A stretch of 12,936 bases of DNA from SMTZ1-83 sp048883405. GTDB lineage: Archaea > Asgardarchaeota > Thorarchaeia > Thorarchaeales > Thorarchaeaceae. Where the stretch lies: positions 1-12,936 of the forward strand of contig JBHLQS010000074.1 of NCBI GenBank assembly GCA_048883405.1, read 5' to 3'. The position numbers and the translations under genes are program-made. A model generated the notes under the pieces. It did no database searches. It was not told the origin of the DNA and saw nothing but the letters and a program-made list of their open reading frames with translations. Of this stretch, positions 1-7,086 are shown one piece after another (position 1 is the first letter of the stretch; every line of letters starts with the position of its first letter).

Positions 1-228
1 GCTCATTTCGATGCGAGAAGATCCATCTATGCATACTGTTTCTTTGCCAATGTCGCTGAGTTTGGTGACTCACTCATATACACTCCTGAGAAAGAAAAGG
101 TGGAGAGGAAACTTCAAGCAGGAGAGGAAGGGCTCATCTACAAAGACGTGGATTTGTTTCAGCTTCGCTCAGAACGAAAGAAGTGGGAAAAGGAACGAAA
201 ACGATTCATCCAAAGCACGAAATCATGA
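1..228 (+). CDS. Probable carbon-nitrogen hydrolase (nitrilase family), C-terminal fragment
   Basis: Frame 1 is open from the window edge to TGA at 226-228 and encodes the last 75 residues of a protein whose start lies to the left. The fragment resembles the end of the nitrilase/amidase fold: an 'ARRSIYAYCFFANVAEFGDSL' type strand (here ARRSIYAYCFFANVAEF then GDSLIYTPE), then 'AGEEGLIYKDVDL', followed by a basic helical tail rich in R, K and E. Known nitrilase-family proteins end with a similar 'G-S-x-I-x-x-P ... EEG-x-x-x-x-DxDL ... R' pattern. The catalytic Glu-Lys-Cys triad would lie upstream, so activity and substrate cannot be judged. The frame is clearly coding (charged, ordinary composition), but the family call rests on a short weak match. 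The next gene is convergent, 79 bp away. Confidence 0.55.
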   Translation, partial: AHFDARRSIYAYCFFANVAEFGDSLIYTPEKEKVERKLQAGEEGLIYKDVDLFQLRSERKKWEKERKRFIQSTKS

Positions 229-307
229 CTTTGATTGCTAATGCTGTAAATGTCTGAAACGATGACACATACCGATTGCTCCTGCCTCATCATGGAAGCT
301 AGCCTCT

Positions 308-568
308 TCACCTATTCTTGTGTCGTAATCTCTTGGAAACTCTAATCAGCACATACGCGGCAGCGCCCCAGAGGATGGCATTTGGAATAGTTCTAGCTAG
401 CTGAATCGAAATGTCCCTGGCCGCGTTTGTACTTGATTGAATGAGGTACATTGCCAGTAGAATCGTATCTGGATAGATGAAGGTGATTGCACCAGCAATA
501 ATGAACACTGCGACTGTTAGGAGTTCTCTATAGGATCTTGAGTCAATCTTAGGAGGATTCAATGGCAT
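308..568 (-). CDS. Small two-helix membrane protein, unknown function
   Basis: This 86-residue protein starts at ATG 568. Two hydrophobic segments are visible, at about residues 14-42 (LLTVAVFIIAGAITFIYP and then TILLAMYLI) and about residues 62-77 (IPNAILWGAAAYVLIRV). They are joined by a polar loop (QSSTNAARDISIQLAR), and the tail is strongly basic (SKRLRHKNR). The basic tail would favour a cytoplasmic C-terminus. No family is recognised. A convincing TATA box lies at 605-611 on the same strand with no strong Shine-Dalgarno site, so the mRNA probably has a short leader. The gene converges on the hydrolase fragment and diverges from the zinc-ribbon gene. The hydropathy pattern plus the promoter support a real gene. 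Confidence 0.6.
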   Translation of the reverse strand: MPLNPPKIDSRSYRELLTVAVFIIAGAITFIYPDTILLAMYLIQSSTNAARDISIQLARTIPNAILWGAAAYVLIRVSKRLRHKNR

Positions 569-603
569 AGCTGACCCTTGACATCTTCCAAGATTAACTA
601 TTG

Positions 604-612
604 TTATATATC
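604..612 (-). promoter_or_regulatory. Archaeal TATA box for the small membrane protein gene
   Basis: On the minus strand this reads GATATATAA, a good archaeal TATA element. Its centre is about 40 bases upstream of ATG 568. With the usual 25-base spacing, transcription would begin near 582, giving a leader of about 14 bases. That agrees with the lack of a strong ribosome binding site. The position is inferred from sequence only. Confidence 0.45.
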
Positions 613-658
613 AGAGGAAGGAGCGCTACAAAAGCAGCTCACATTACGTTGAAAATGC

Positions 659-702
659 TGGAATCCTAGCGCACTTCCCAGCTCTAAGATTCCAAGTTTT
701 TT
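659..702 (+). terminator. Orphan hairpin followed by a T-run
   Basis: TGGAATCcTAG (659-669) pairs with CTAaGATTCCA (684-694) through ten base pairs and one C-A mismatch, with a 14-base loop. AG and six T (697-702) follow. This looks like an intrinsic terminator for a plus-strand transcript, yet no plus-strand gene ends here: the left gene runs away on the minus strand and the right gene starts at 810. A competing five-base stem, GCTGG (657-661) with CCAGC (678-682), overlaps it. It may end a short untranslated RNA, act as an attenuator in a long leader, or be chance. Confidence 0.3.
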
Positions 703-795
703 CATTTTACTAGCTCAATGCAACTTCACATTTATTCTATAAAGTAACAAAGGTTTTTATCGAAGGAAGCATTTTATTTGGAGCAATCGCACGCT

Positions 796-801
796 AGGAG
801 G
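796..801 (+). promoter_or_regulatory. Strong Shine-Dalgarno site (AGGAGG)
   Basis: AGGAGG lies 5 bases before a GTG at 807 and 8 bases before an ATG at 810, both in the same frame. Both spacings are acceptable. ATG 810 is preferred for its codon and spacing. Confidence 0.7.
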
Positions 802-809
802 AAACCGTG

Positions 810-1223
810 ATGGGAAAGGAATCATCACCAAAGATGAAGAAGTGGGTTTTCTATCATTTCAATATCCTAATCTGGCAAATCCTATGCTCCCCGGAGATTC
901 GGGACCATATTGCGAAGAAGGATGAGCCGGCCAGCAAAAGGGCTTTGAAATATAATTATAGCTGGCGTTTCTTGGAGAGAAGAGCTGAAACGGTGATTGA
1001 AACTCTTCAAAACATTGCAAAGAGTGTTGACAAGGACTGTGCCAAGAAGATCTGCGAGTTGATATCTGCAGAAACGGACGCCAATGATGAAATAGTATAC
1101 GACTTAGATGGTCCGTGGGATCCAGATGGAGAAATTGGCTTCGATTACGGATCAGGTATATGCAGCAATTGTGGACGACGGTCGGACTACTTGATAGATG
1201 GATTATGCCCTAGGTGCCGATAA
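810..1223 (+). CDS. Small protein with C-terminal zinc ribbon, unknown function
   Basis: Taken from ATG 810, this is a 137-residue protein; GTG 807 would add one residue. The first two thirds are probably helical, with an aromatic-rich start (WVFYHFNILIWQIL) and a charged helix region around residues 50-95. An acidic Gly/Asp/Pro linker (about residues 97-115, DLDGPWDPDGEIGFDYG) leads to a four-cysteine knuckle at the C-terminus: C118-x2-C121 and C133-x2-C136, twelve residues apart. This spacing fits a zinc ribbon of the kind used for nucleic-acid or protein contacts in archaea. No signal peptide is seen, so it is probably cytoplasmic. An AGGAGG site upstream and a hairpin plus T-tract downstream make it a self-contained single-gene unit. 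The function is not recognised. Confidence 0.7.
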   Translation: MGKESSPKMKKWVFYHFNILIWQILCSPEIRDHIAKKDEPASKRALKYNYSWRFLERRAETVIETLQNIAKSVDKDCAKKICELISAETDANDEIVYDLDGPWDPDGEIGFDYGSGICSNCGRRSDYLIDGLCPRCR

Positions 1224-1245
1224 TCATTGGATAATTCAATTGAAT

Positions 1246-1285
1246 AGAGCATGATTCATCATGCTCTTTCATCCATTTTTGTTTT
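1246..1285 (+). terminator. Hairpin plus T-tract terminator after the zinc-ribbon gene
   Basis: AGAGCATGA (1246-1254), loop TTCA and TCATGCTCT (1259-1267) form a perfect nine-base-pair stem. T-rich sequence follows (T5 at 1276-1280, T4 at 1282-1285), as archaeal termination favours. It begins 22 bases after the stop codon. A perfect 12-base palindrome, ATTCAATTGAAT (1234-1245), lies directly before the stem. On the opposite strand no T-tract follows, so it serves the plus-strand gene. Confidence 0.6.
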
Positions 1286-1327
1286 ATAAATGGAAATCGA
1301 AGGAATTTCATAATTCCAAGATGGTCC

Positions 1328-1409
1328 ATATGATGATATTGCGCTTGTAGGCAGATGTACTGAGTACGTTGGATGATATGATGATTTGGCAGATGCTGAA
1401 TGGCAGATG
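1328..1409. repeat. Short direct repeats in a convergent intergenic region
   Basis: ATATGATGAT occurs at 1328-1337 and 1376-1385. GGCAGATG occurs three times, at 1350-1357, 1388-1395 and 1402-1409. The first two GGCAGATG copies each follow an ATATGATGAT copy (12 and 2 bases later). The order suggests a decayed duplication between two converging genes. No coding potential or RNA fold was recognised here. Confidence 0.35.
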
Positions 1410-1432
1410 CATTCCAGAATGTCTAAGACGTG

Positions 1433-2899
1433 TCACGCACTCTCAAGCAACTTGCTTACTTTATCCTTAAGGTAAGTTAAATTGGCGCTTTCAACTAGAA
1501 TAGCAGCTTCTTGTATTGCAGTATTGAATTCTTCCTGATTATTCAGGACCATAAATAATTGCGATTTGAGTATCAATGCTTGAGCCAATATTCCGGGTAA
1601 GTCCTCAGAAATCGCTCTCTCTTCCAGCAACGTAAGCCAAGGACCCACTCCTTTTAGGGGCTCCAGAGAATCTACTGATAAGAATTCGTTTCGAGCAAGA
1701 TAATGAGAGCATATGTGTGCGCTCATCATAGATTTCTGGCGTTCATAGATCTCAAGAGATTCTTCCAGACTAACCGCCGCTCCTGAATGGTTTCCTTCCA
1801 CCATGTCCAAAACACCATTGATAAGATAGAGTGCAGCAAGCTGATATTCTAAACCTGATTTCAAAATTGACTTACGAATGCTATCGAGGACCATAAAAGC
1901 TTCAGTTAGTTTGCGCTGGAGAATCAGAGACCACGCCTGATTAAGTATTGCTCGCGGGCGATGCAATGGCTGAAGATCTTCTTGAGCCATTAATGCCCAT
2001 TCAATGCCCTCTGTAGGGCAATCAATGGCATTATAGATTGTTGAGAGTGTCATTGCATAGGGTCCAATTGGTCGTCCCAGACTCTCCCGAATAGCAATAA
2101 CTTCCAAGATATGTTCAATGGCTTGATCATACTCACCACGAATCGCTTCAATTTTCGATAGCTGAAATGACGCGTCTGCAAGTCCATCTTTATCGCCCAT
2201 GGATTCAAACATGCCACGAGCTCTTTCTAGTAGGTCTGCTGATTGCTTCAAATCTACTGCTTGAAGATGCCGGGCTTTTGACCGCAATAGCCGAGCGAGT
2301 CTGTTCAGGTCATTATGGACTTCAGCATTTGAAATTGCTTTCTCAATGTAATTAAGCGCCAGTTCTTTATCACCTTCATTATCAGCTCGATATGAGAGAT
2401 TACCATATACTCGTGACTCATAGAATCTCAATTCAGGATTCTTTTCCATGATTTCCTCAATCGAATCTATAGTTGATCTATCATCCAGTTGAGTGGGATA
2501 GCCAAGCACTTCCGCTTCAAGCCTACTAATGTACATCTCCAATGCCAACCACTTTGGAGGATTGGAGTCTAGAACAATATCCGCTGCCTCTCTAGCCCTT
2601 TGGAGGTCTTCACCATGGCCCTGAAAGGCACTAGCAATGAAGATGTTAGGAAGGATGATATTGAGCTCTGCATATTTCTTAATTGCCTTCTTCAACCACT
2701 GAAAATCGAAGAGAATAGCTGCATGATGAACTGCGAAGAACACAGTGAGGTCTGTAGTTTCCTCGTCAAGAACCCTCTGATTCAGACACTGGACAAAGTC
2801 ATAATAGTTGTAAGCTCCATGCATGATATTCTCAATGATGCCTTTGGTCTTGGAGTCCAAAAAAGGAAAATACATGGTTATTGTTCCTATTGGCTCCAT
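1433..2899 (-). CDS. TPR-repeat protein, paralogue of the protein at 7087-8248
   Basis: The protein has 488 residues from ATG 2899. The frame stays open to ATG 2950, but three things favour 2899: the paralogue begins at exactly the same MEPIGTITMYFPFLD sequence and has an in-frame stop just upstream; a GAGGGAGA site (2908-2915) sits 8 bases before 2899; and ATG 2950 has no such site. The whole chain looks alpha-helical. An N-terminal helical domain (about residues 1-130) is followed by degenerate tetratricopeptide helix pairs with A/G/Y signatures, for example NEGDKELALNYIEKAIS, IRGEYDQAIEHILEVI, LQRKLTEAFMVLDSI and VEGNHSGAAVSLEESL. No signal peptide, membrane helix or enzyme motif is present, so a cytoplasmic protein-binding scaffold is likely. 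It lies downstream of the large surface protein on the same strand, 150 bp away. The partner is unknown. Confidence 0.8.
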   Translation of the reverse strand: MEPIGTITMYFPFLDSKTKGIIENIMHGAYNYYDFVQCLNQRVLDEETTDLTVFFAVHHAAILFDFQWLKKAIKKYAELNIILPNIFIASAFQGHGEDLQRAREAADIVLDSNPPKWLALEMYISRLEAEVLGYPTQLDDRSTIDSIEEIMEKNPELRFYESRVYGNLSYRADNEGDKELALNYIEKAISNAEVHNDLNRLARLLRSKARHLQAVDLKQSADLLERARGMFESMGDKDGLADASFQLSKIEAIRGEYDQAIEHILEVIAIRESLGRPIGPYAMTLSTIYNAIDCPTEGIEWALMAQEDLQPLHRPRAILNQAWSLILQRKLTEAFMVLDSIRKSILKSGLEYQLAALYLINGVLDMVEGNHSGAAVSLEESLEIYERQKSMMSAHICSHYLARNEFLSVDSLEPLKGVGPWLTLLEERAISEDLPGILAQALILKSQLFMVLNNQEEFNTAIQEAAILVESANLTYLKDKVSKLLESA

Positions 2900-3049
2900 T
2901 AGTCCAATCTCCCTCTCATGAATATGTGCCATGATAACTGCCTGTGGCATGAAATGAGTCTTTTCGTCAATAGGAATATCAACTCAAACCACACACCATG
3001 CATTTTGATCCAATGAAACTGGAATTCTTCTTTGATTTCATCCAAGAAA

Positions 3050-6000
3050 CTATTGCCTTCTCCTCACTTCTAGAATAGCGATTACAAGAAGAATTAGCGC
3101 CCCCGCACCTGCTGCAGCCAAAAGAAGAGGGTCAATCGGCCCAGGAGGAGGCGTTGTCACAATGTTCACTATAATTGTATCAAATGCTCGATTTCCGTTG
3201 AAACCTTCGCCCACATTCCCAAAGGCATCCCTGAATTGAACATACACCGCTTGAGTGCCCTCGCCATCCAAGGTCCATGGCACATCATCTGTGGTATCGA
3301 ATACTTCCCATGTCGCATTATCAAATCGCGGATTATTAGAGATTCTGATTTCTACAGCATCTGCAGTTGCCAAAATGTGCAATGTCACATCCAAAGAAGT
3401 GGTATTTTCAGCTCCATGGTTTATTGAAACAAGTCCATGAGGAGGTGTGACATCCAGCTTGGGTGTTGTGCTTTCTACTACAGAGTAGCCGCTACGCTCC
3501 CCAGCAGGACCCACTGACATTATTTTATAGAAATACGTTTGATTGTTTGTCAGTCCATCATTCAAGTAAGTGCCCCTATTCCCTGAGAGTCCTTGAGCTA
3601 CCATTTGATAACCATAAACTGGTTCGTCTGACCGAAAAATCTGAAATGTCAGATTAGTATCCACATGAGTGAGATAGTATCGAATTGTCACATTTTGGTT
3701 CCCGGGTGTCAAAGAGATACCCGGTCTTTTTCCAATATTATTAGTAGCATCGTAGAAGTAGTCATCCTCCTTGGAGTAGGGATCCCGGCCAAATTGAACC
3801 TCAGAGTAATCTGATTCTCCGCCTCCATCTGTATCCGAATTGACAGGGCTAGTTCCCGCACTTAGCTCTTCGAAATTGCTCAAGCCATCCATATCAGGAT
3901 CCCCGCTTCTTCCGTTCATGCCTGCTGAGCTTGAAGAATCAAGTCCATAGAGATTCTCCCACACATCAGGAAGATCGTCAGCATCTCCATCCCACGCCTC
4001 AGGTATTATGAGATGAAATGCACCTGTGGCTTCCCGTGTGAAGAAGCCAGGATTGTTGGTTGTGCCATTCGCTTTGACATTGACAGTAAACGTGATTCCT
4101 GTTTCATTGTGGACATCCATTCCCAGGCCAGTTGTGCGAGTGAAGATATTCCCATACAGACCATCATTTGGACTGCCATCTTTGTGGAGTCCATCATCAT
4201 AGAGTGTCAAATTCCAGGTGATAATATTGTCATAGTCTATGCCTGTGGAAATCTCTGCCACTACATTTGCGCCAAGAATTGGCGATTCATCTGCAAGACT
4301 AACAAGTACGGTATACTTTTCACTGACTTGAAGACCAATCATACTAGTGTCCTTCCAAATACTCATAGATATGGATCCGCGGGCACCAACTTCAAAGAAA
4401 TATTCTATATCGCCAGCACCAGAGATGTTGAGAGAATATTCACCAGGTTCAGGGCTAGGCAAATTCCATAGGAAGTGACCATACCTATTTGTTGATGTTT
4501 CAGCCTGCTCTTCACTGAAATAGGTGGCGAAAATTGAGCCATCTGGCGCTATAATCTGGGGATTTGCTAAACTCAGGGAATCACTCGCCTTGTAGCTGAA
4601 GACTACGGTAGCTTCATCTACTTCATCCAGATAGAATGACTCAGAAGGTTTCCATAGGCCTGTCAACTCGTCACGGGAGGAATAGACACGTTGCTGTCCA
4701 AGAACATCTTCAGCTATAGCGCGATAAGCACTCGCAAGTTCCGTTGCTAGGGTTCCAGATGAGGGCTCTGGTGCAAACTCTAATGTTCCGCCTGTAGCAG
4801 TGGCAAACTCCTCTAGCAACCCAACCTGAGCATCGTCTCCAATCAGAATAACATCCAACCTGATGTTATTGCTCTCAATTAGCGACCGAACAGCTGAAAT
4901 CCAAGGCAATGTGTTTTCCCGGCCATCGCTAAGCAGGACAATGTGCATTAGATGGTCGTCACCCACTTTATCAACAAGCTCTTCTTGAGCGACGAGCAGG
5001 CCGCCTCCGATGGAAGTTGCTCCATTGGCTTTTATTCCGTTTATTTCTTCAATTATAGCTGAGCGGAAGACACCAGCATCTGCAAGCTCATGGAGTAATC
5101 TGGCGGTTTCATTGAACTCTACAAGTCCTACCCAATTGGGAGATTCAAATGAGTTGACATACAGTCGAGCTTTGTCCTTAGCAATGTCCATCTTTTCGTA
5201 TAGGTTCATGCTTCCTGATTGGTCTATAACCAACATGGTATTGAGAAATCTCTCCTCATATTCAACACATGCTGGTTCAGTTTCTGAGATGTCGAACAGT
5301 GCCACTTGCAGATCATACAAACTATGGTCAGATTGGATTGGAGCCGCTATGTCCAGATTGTATACCTGTGCATTTGAATCATAGACACAGCTCAGAATAT
5401 TAGCCGTTTCAACGCCCACATTAACCGCGAAATCCTCAGCTTGCAGGCCTCTAACAGGTTGGCCTTGTCCATCCCTGACATCCACAGTGACGAGGAAGTG
5501 GTCTGGGGAGTCAGGAAATCCTACGCTTTCTGGATGAGATCCCAAGGGATCTATTATTTCCAGATTTATCTGGTCAAAAGGAGTCATTGATAGATCAAAG
5601 TCGCCGCCCGGATTTGTATCGATTTCATCCAATCCAGCAATAATCACAACAATATTCTCTGGATCTGCGTGAAAAGTGCGCAAGAAATAATCACCAGTCG
5701 TGTTGCACTCGAAGAGGATGTTGAAAGTATCATCAACCAATAACTCCATGAAGAGATCCCATGGATCACCAGCAGGATACTTGGACTCGATTTCTATGGT
5801 ATAGTAGGTGTAGTCAGTGGGGCTAGTACCTGTCTGGCTATCACAGTTGTAGCGATAATAGTATGGAGTCCAGCTATTGGCGTATTGATTGGTCCACTGA
5901 TAGCTTACTCCTGCACTTGGAGTCACATCATTGATGTGTAGGAAGTCCATAGAATTGTAACTGCCTGGATTCTGAGCCTCATCGACATAGCGGTATTTGT

Positions 6001-7009
6001 GGTTGACATTAAGTCCATGAAGATCCTTTGCGTAGTTCGCAACTACAAAGTCACAGAAAACGTCGTTGAATGTGAATTCGTATGAAACATCTGGGGCACG
6101 GCTAAGTATCTCCAGAGCCGCATTGAATGGGTCAATAATCTCTTCCCCTATAAAATTCGGATTATACTGCCCCTCCTCAAAAGCTTGCCAATATGCAGCT
6201 AGAAAATCTATCCCTCTATGCGGTTCATCATCAACAGTGCCCAATTTCTCCATAGCGTATTTCCAGAATAGTGCTGCGCTGTAGCCCAGGTTTTGAAATC
6301 TCACACTAGGATTTGATAGGTAGTTATTTGCCCATTCCACGAAGTTTCCTTCACCAAGTTCTAGTGGATTCGCTTGGTCAATATCATCCGAAAGCATGTC
6401 CACTATGGCTTTAGCTTGACCTTCAGTTACTGTTGCTCCGCCCCAATATTCAGGCCATTCCTGTCTAAACACGGGGTAGTTTCTCTGGAATATATGAAAA
6501 AGCTCATGAGCCGCAACTTCCTCCAGATGGAGAGGTTTGACTTCGTCCATACCATGAGTATCCACATAGTAACTATTTCCAAGCCAGTATGAGTCAAAAA
6601 ATATTGGAGGATAGCCTGAACTTGGTGTGGCCGTAGCTGCAATGGGCCCATAGAAGTAGCCACCTCTGTTGTAATCGAGGTAATAAACATAGACATCTAC
6701 GGGATTCAGGGGCGCAGTAAAACCAAATGGTTCTGATACATACAAATCCCACGTATTATCTAGAATGTCGGCAAGGGTCTTAACTTCATCAAAAACCACA
6801 ACATGTTCAGGATGTCCGACATGGGCAGGATGAGTGGCTAGGGAGGAGTCGATATAGTGGATTATGCAGTGCCGGCCAGTATTGATACGCATAGGACTTG
6901 GTATTTCGGTCACTAGATCATCCTCATTCGATTGTCCCTGCCCCAGCAATGGACTTAAAGCAAAGATGAGAATGGCGGTCACTACAATCGTTAGGCCCTT
7001 CTTGCGCAT
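3050..7009 (-). CDS. Large secreted, membrane-anchored metalloprotease/vWA protein with CLCA-like architecture
   Basis: The protein has 1319 residues from ATG 7009. The frame extends to 7087, but 7009 gives an immediate signal peptide (MRKKGLTIVVTAILIFALSPLLG) and has an AGGGGAGA site at 7017-7024. Visible domains, in order: a zincin-like domain with HELFH (168-172) and a downstream Glu in VTEGQA (E196), the ligands expected of a gluzincin protease; beta-rich segments (about 360-585); a vWA domain (about 591-765) with complete MIDAS residues DQSGS (D596, S598, S600), T665 and D695; a beta-rich region (about 774-1004) containing LYDDGLHKDGSPNDGLYG (936-953); calcium-binding thrombospondin-3-like repeats (about 1007-1076, DGDADDLPDVWE, DPDMDGLSNFEE, DTDGGGESD); two fibronectin-like beta domains (about 1095-1286); a TTPPPGP linker; and a membrane helix (about 1293-1313) ending RRRQ. 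Many N-x-S/T sequons suggest an N-glycosylated outside surface. Substrate and role are unknown. Confidence 0.85.
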   Translation of the reverse strand: MRKKGLTIVVTAILIFALSPLLGQGQSNEDDLVTEIPSPMRINTGRHCIIHYIDSSLATHPAHVGHPEHVVVFDEVKTLADILDNTWDLYVSEPFGFTAPLNPVDVYVYYLDYNRGGYFYGPIAATATPSSGYPPIFFDSYWLGNSYYVDTHGMDEVKPLHLEEVAAHELFHIFQRNYPVFRQEWPEYWGGATVTEGQAKAIVDMLSDDIDQANPLELGEGNFVEWANNYLSNPSVRFQNLGYSAALFWKYAMEKLGTVDDEPHRGIDFLAAYWQAFEEGQYNPNFIGEEIIDPFNAALEILSRAPDVSYEFTFNDVFCDFVVANYAKDLHGLNVNHKYRYVDEAQNPGSYNSMDFLHINDVTPSAGVSYQWTNQYANSWTPYYYRYNCDSQTGTSPTDYTYYTIEIESKYPAGDPWDLFMELLVDDTFNILFECNTTGDYFLRTFHADPENIVVIIAGLDEIDTNPGGDFDLSMTPFDQINLEIIDPLGSHPESVGFPDSPDHFLVTVDVRDGQGQPVRGLQAEDFAVNVGVETANILSCVYDSNAQVYNLDIAAPIQSDHSLYDLQVALFDISETEPACVEYEERFLNTMLVIDQSGSMNLYEKMDIAKDKARLYVNSFESPNWVGLVEFNETARLLHELADAGVFRSAIIEEINGIKANGATSIGGGLLVAQEELVDKVGDDHLMHIVLLSDGRENTLPWISAVRSLIESNNIRLDVILIGDDAQVGLLEEFATATGGTLEFAPEPSSGTLATELASAYRAIAEDVLGQQRVYSSRDELTGLWKPSESFYLDEVDEATVVFSYKASDSLSLANPQIIAPDGSIFATYFSEEQAETSTNRYGHFLWNLPSPEPGEYSLNISGAGDIEYFFEVGARGSISMSIWKDTSMIGLQVSEKYTVLVSLADESPILGANVVAEISTGIDYDNIITWNLTLYDDGLHKDGSPNDGLYGNIFTRTTGLGMDVHNETGITFTVNVKANGTTNNPGFFTREATGAFHLIIPEAWDGDADDLPDVWENLYGLDSSSSAGMNGRSGDPDMDGLSNFEELSAGTSPVNSDTDGGGESDYSEVQFGRDPYSKEDDYFYDATNNIGKRPGISLTPGNQNVTIRYYLTHVDTNLTFQIFRSDEPVYGYQMVAQGLSGNRGTYLNDGLTNNQTYFYKIMSVGPAGERSGYSVVESTTPKLDVTPPHGLVSINHGAENTTSLDVTLHILATADAVEIRISNNPRFDNATWEVFDTTDDVPWTLDGEGTQAVYVQFRDAFGNVGEGFNGNRAFDTIIVNIVTTPPPGPIDPLLLAAAGAGALILLVIAILEVRRRQ

Positions 7010-7016
7010 TGTCAAT

Positions 7017-7024
7017 TCTCCCCT
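7017..7024 (-). promoter_or_regulatory. Shine-Dalgarno site deciding the start of the surface protein
   Basis: On the minus strand AGGGGAGA lies 7 bases before ATG 7009, directly ahead of the signal-peptide start. No comparable site precedes the upstream in-frame ATG at 7087, which also overlaps the TPR gene's stop codon. This is the main reason to shorten the open frame by 26 residues. Confidence 0.6.
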
Positions 7025-7052
7025 AAATGGAAAATAGTCAAATAAACAGCAA

Positions 7053-7062
7053 AGGTTCCTTT
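7053..7062 (-). promoter_or_regulatory. Possible TATA box for the surface protein gene
   Basis: The minus strand reads TTCTTAAAAG, an AT-rich TATA-like element, about 45-50 bases upstream of ATG 7009. A start of transcription near 7033 would keep the ribosome site in the mRNA. The box lies within the 77-bp gap after the upstream TPR gene, so the surface protein could be transcribed on its own as well as by read-through. The match is only moderate. Confidence 0.3.
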
Positions 7063-7086
7063 TAAGAATTTGCAGGAACTGCCACA

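Noticed and set aside
11..241. Open frame starting at ATG 11 on the plus strand
   Set aside because: Frame 1 from position 1 gives a hydrolase-like, normally composed sequence ending at 228, whereas this frame is basic and Ser-rich with no family resemblance.
1224..1432. tRNA or other structured RNA in the intergenic region
   Set aside because: No cloverleaf, TTCRANY arm or CCA-adjacent acceptor stem was found; only the terminator hairpin and short repeats are present.
2900..2950. Longer start (ATG 2950) for the left TPR gene
   Set aside because: It adds 17 residues missing from the paralogue, whose own frame is closed just upstream of the equivalent of ATG 2899. A GAGGGAGA site precedes 2899 at normal spacing.
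4013..4471. Open frame on the plus strand opposite the surface protein (152 codons)
   Set aside because: Its several cysteines come from the antisense of Thr/Ala-rich beta domains, and no spaced metal motif or ribosome site is seen.
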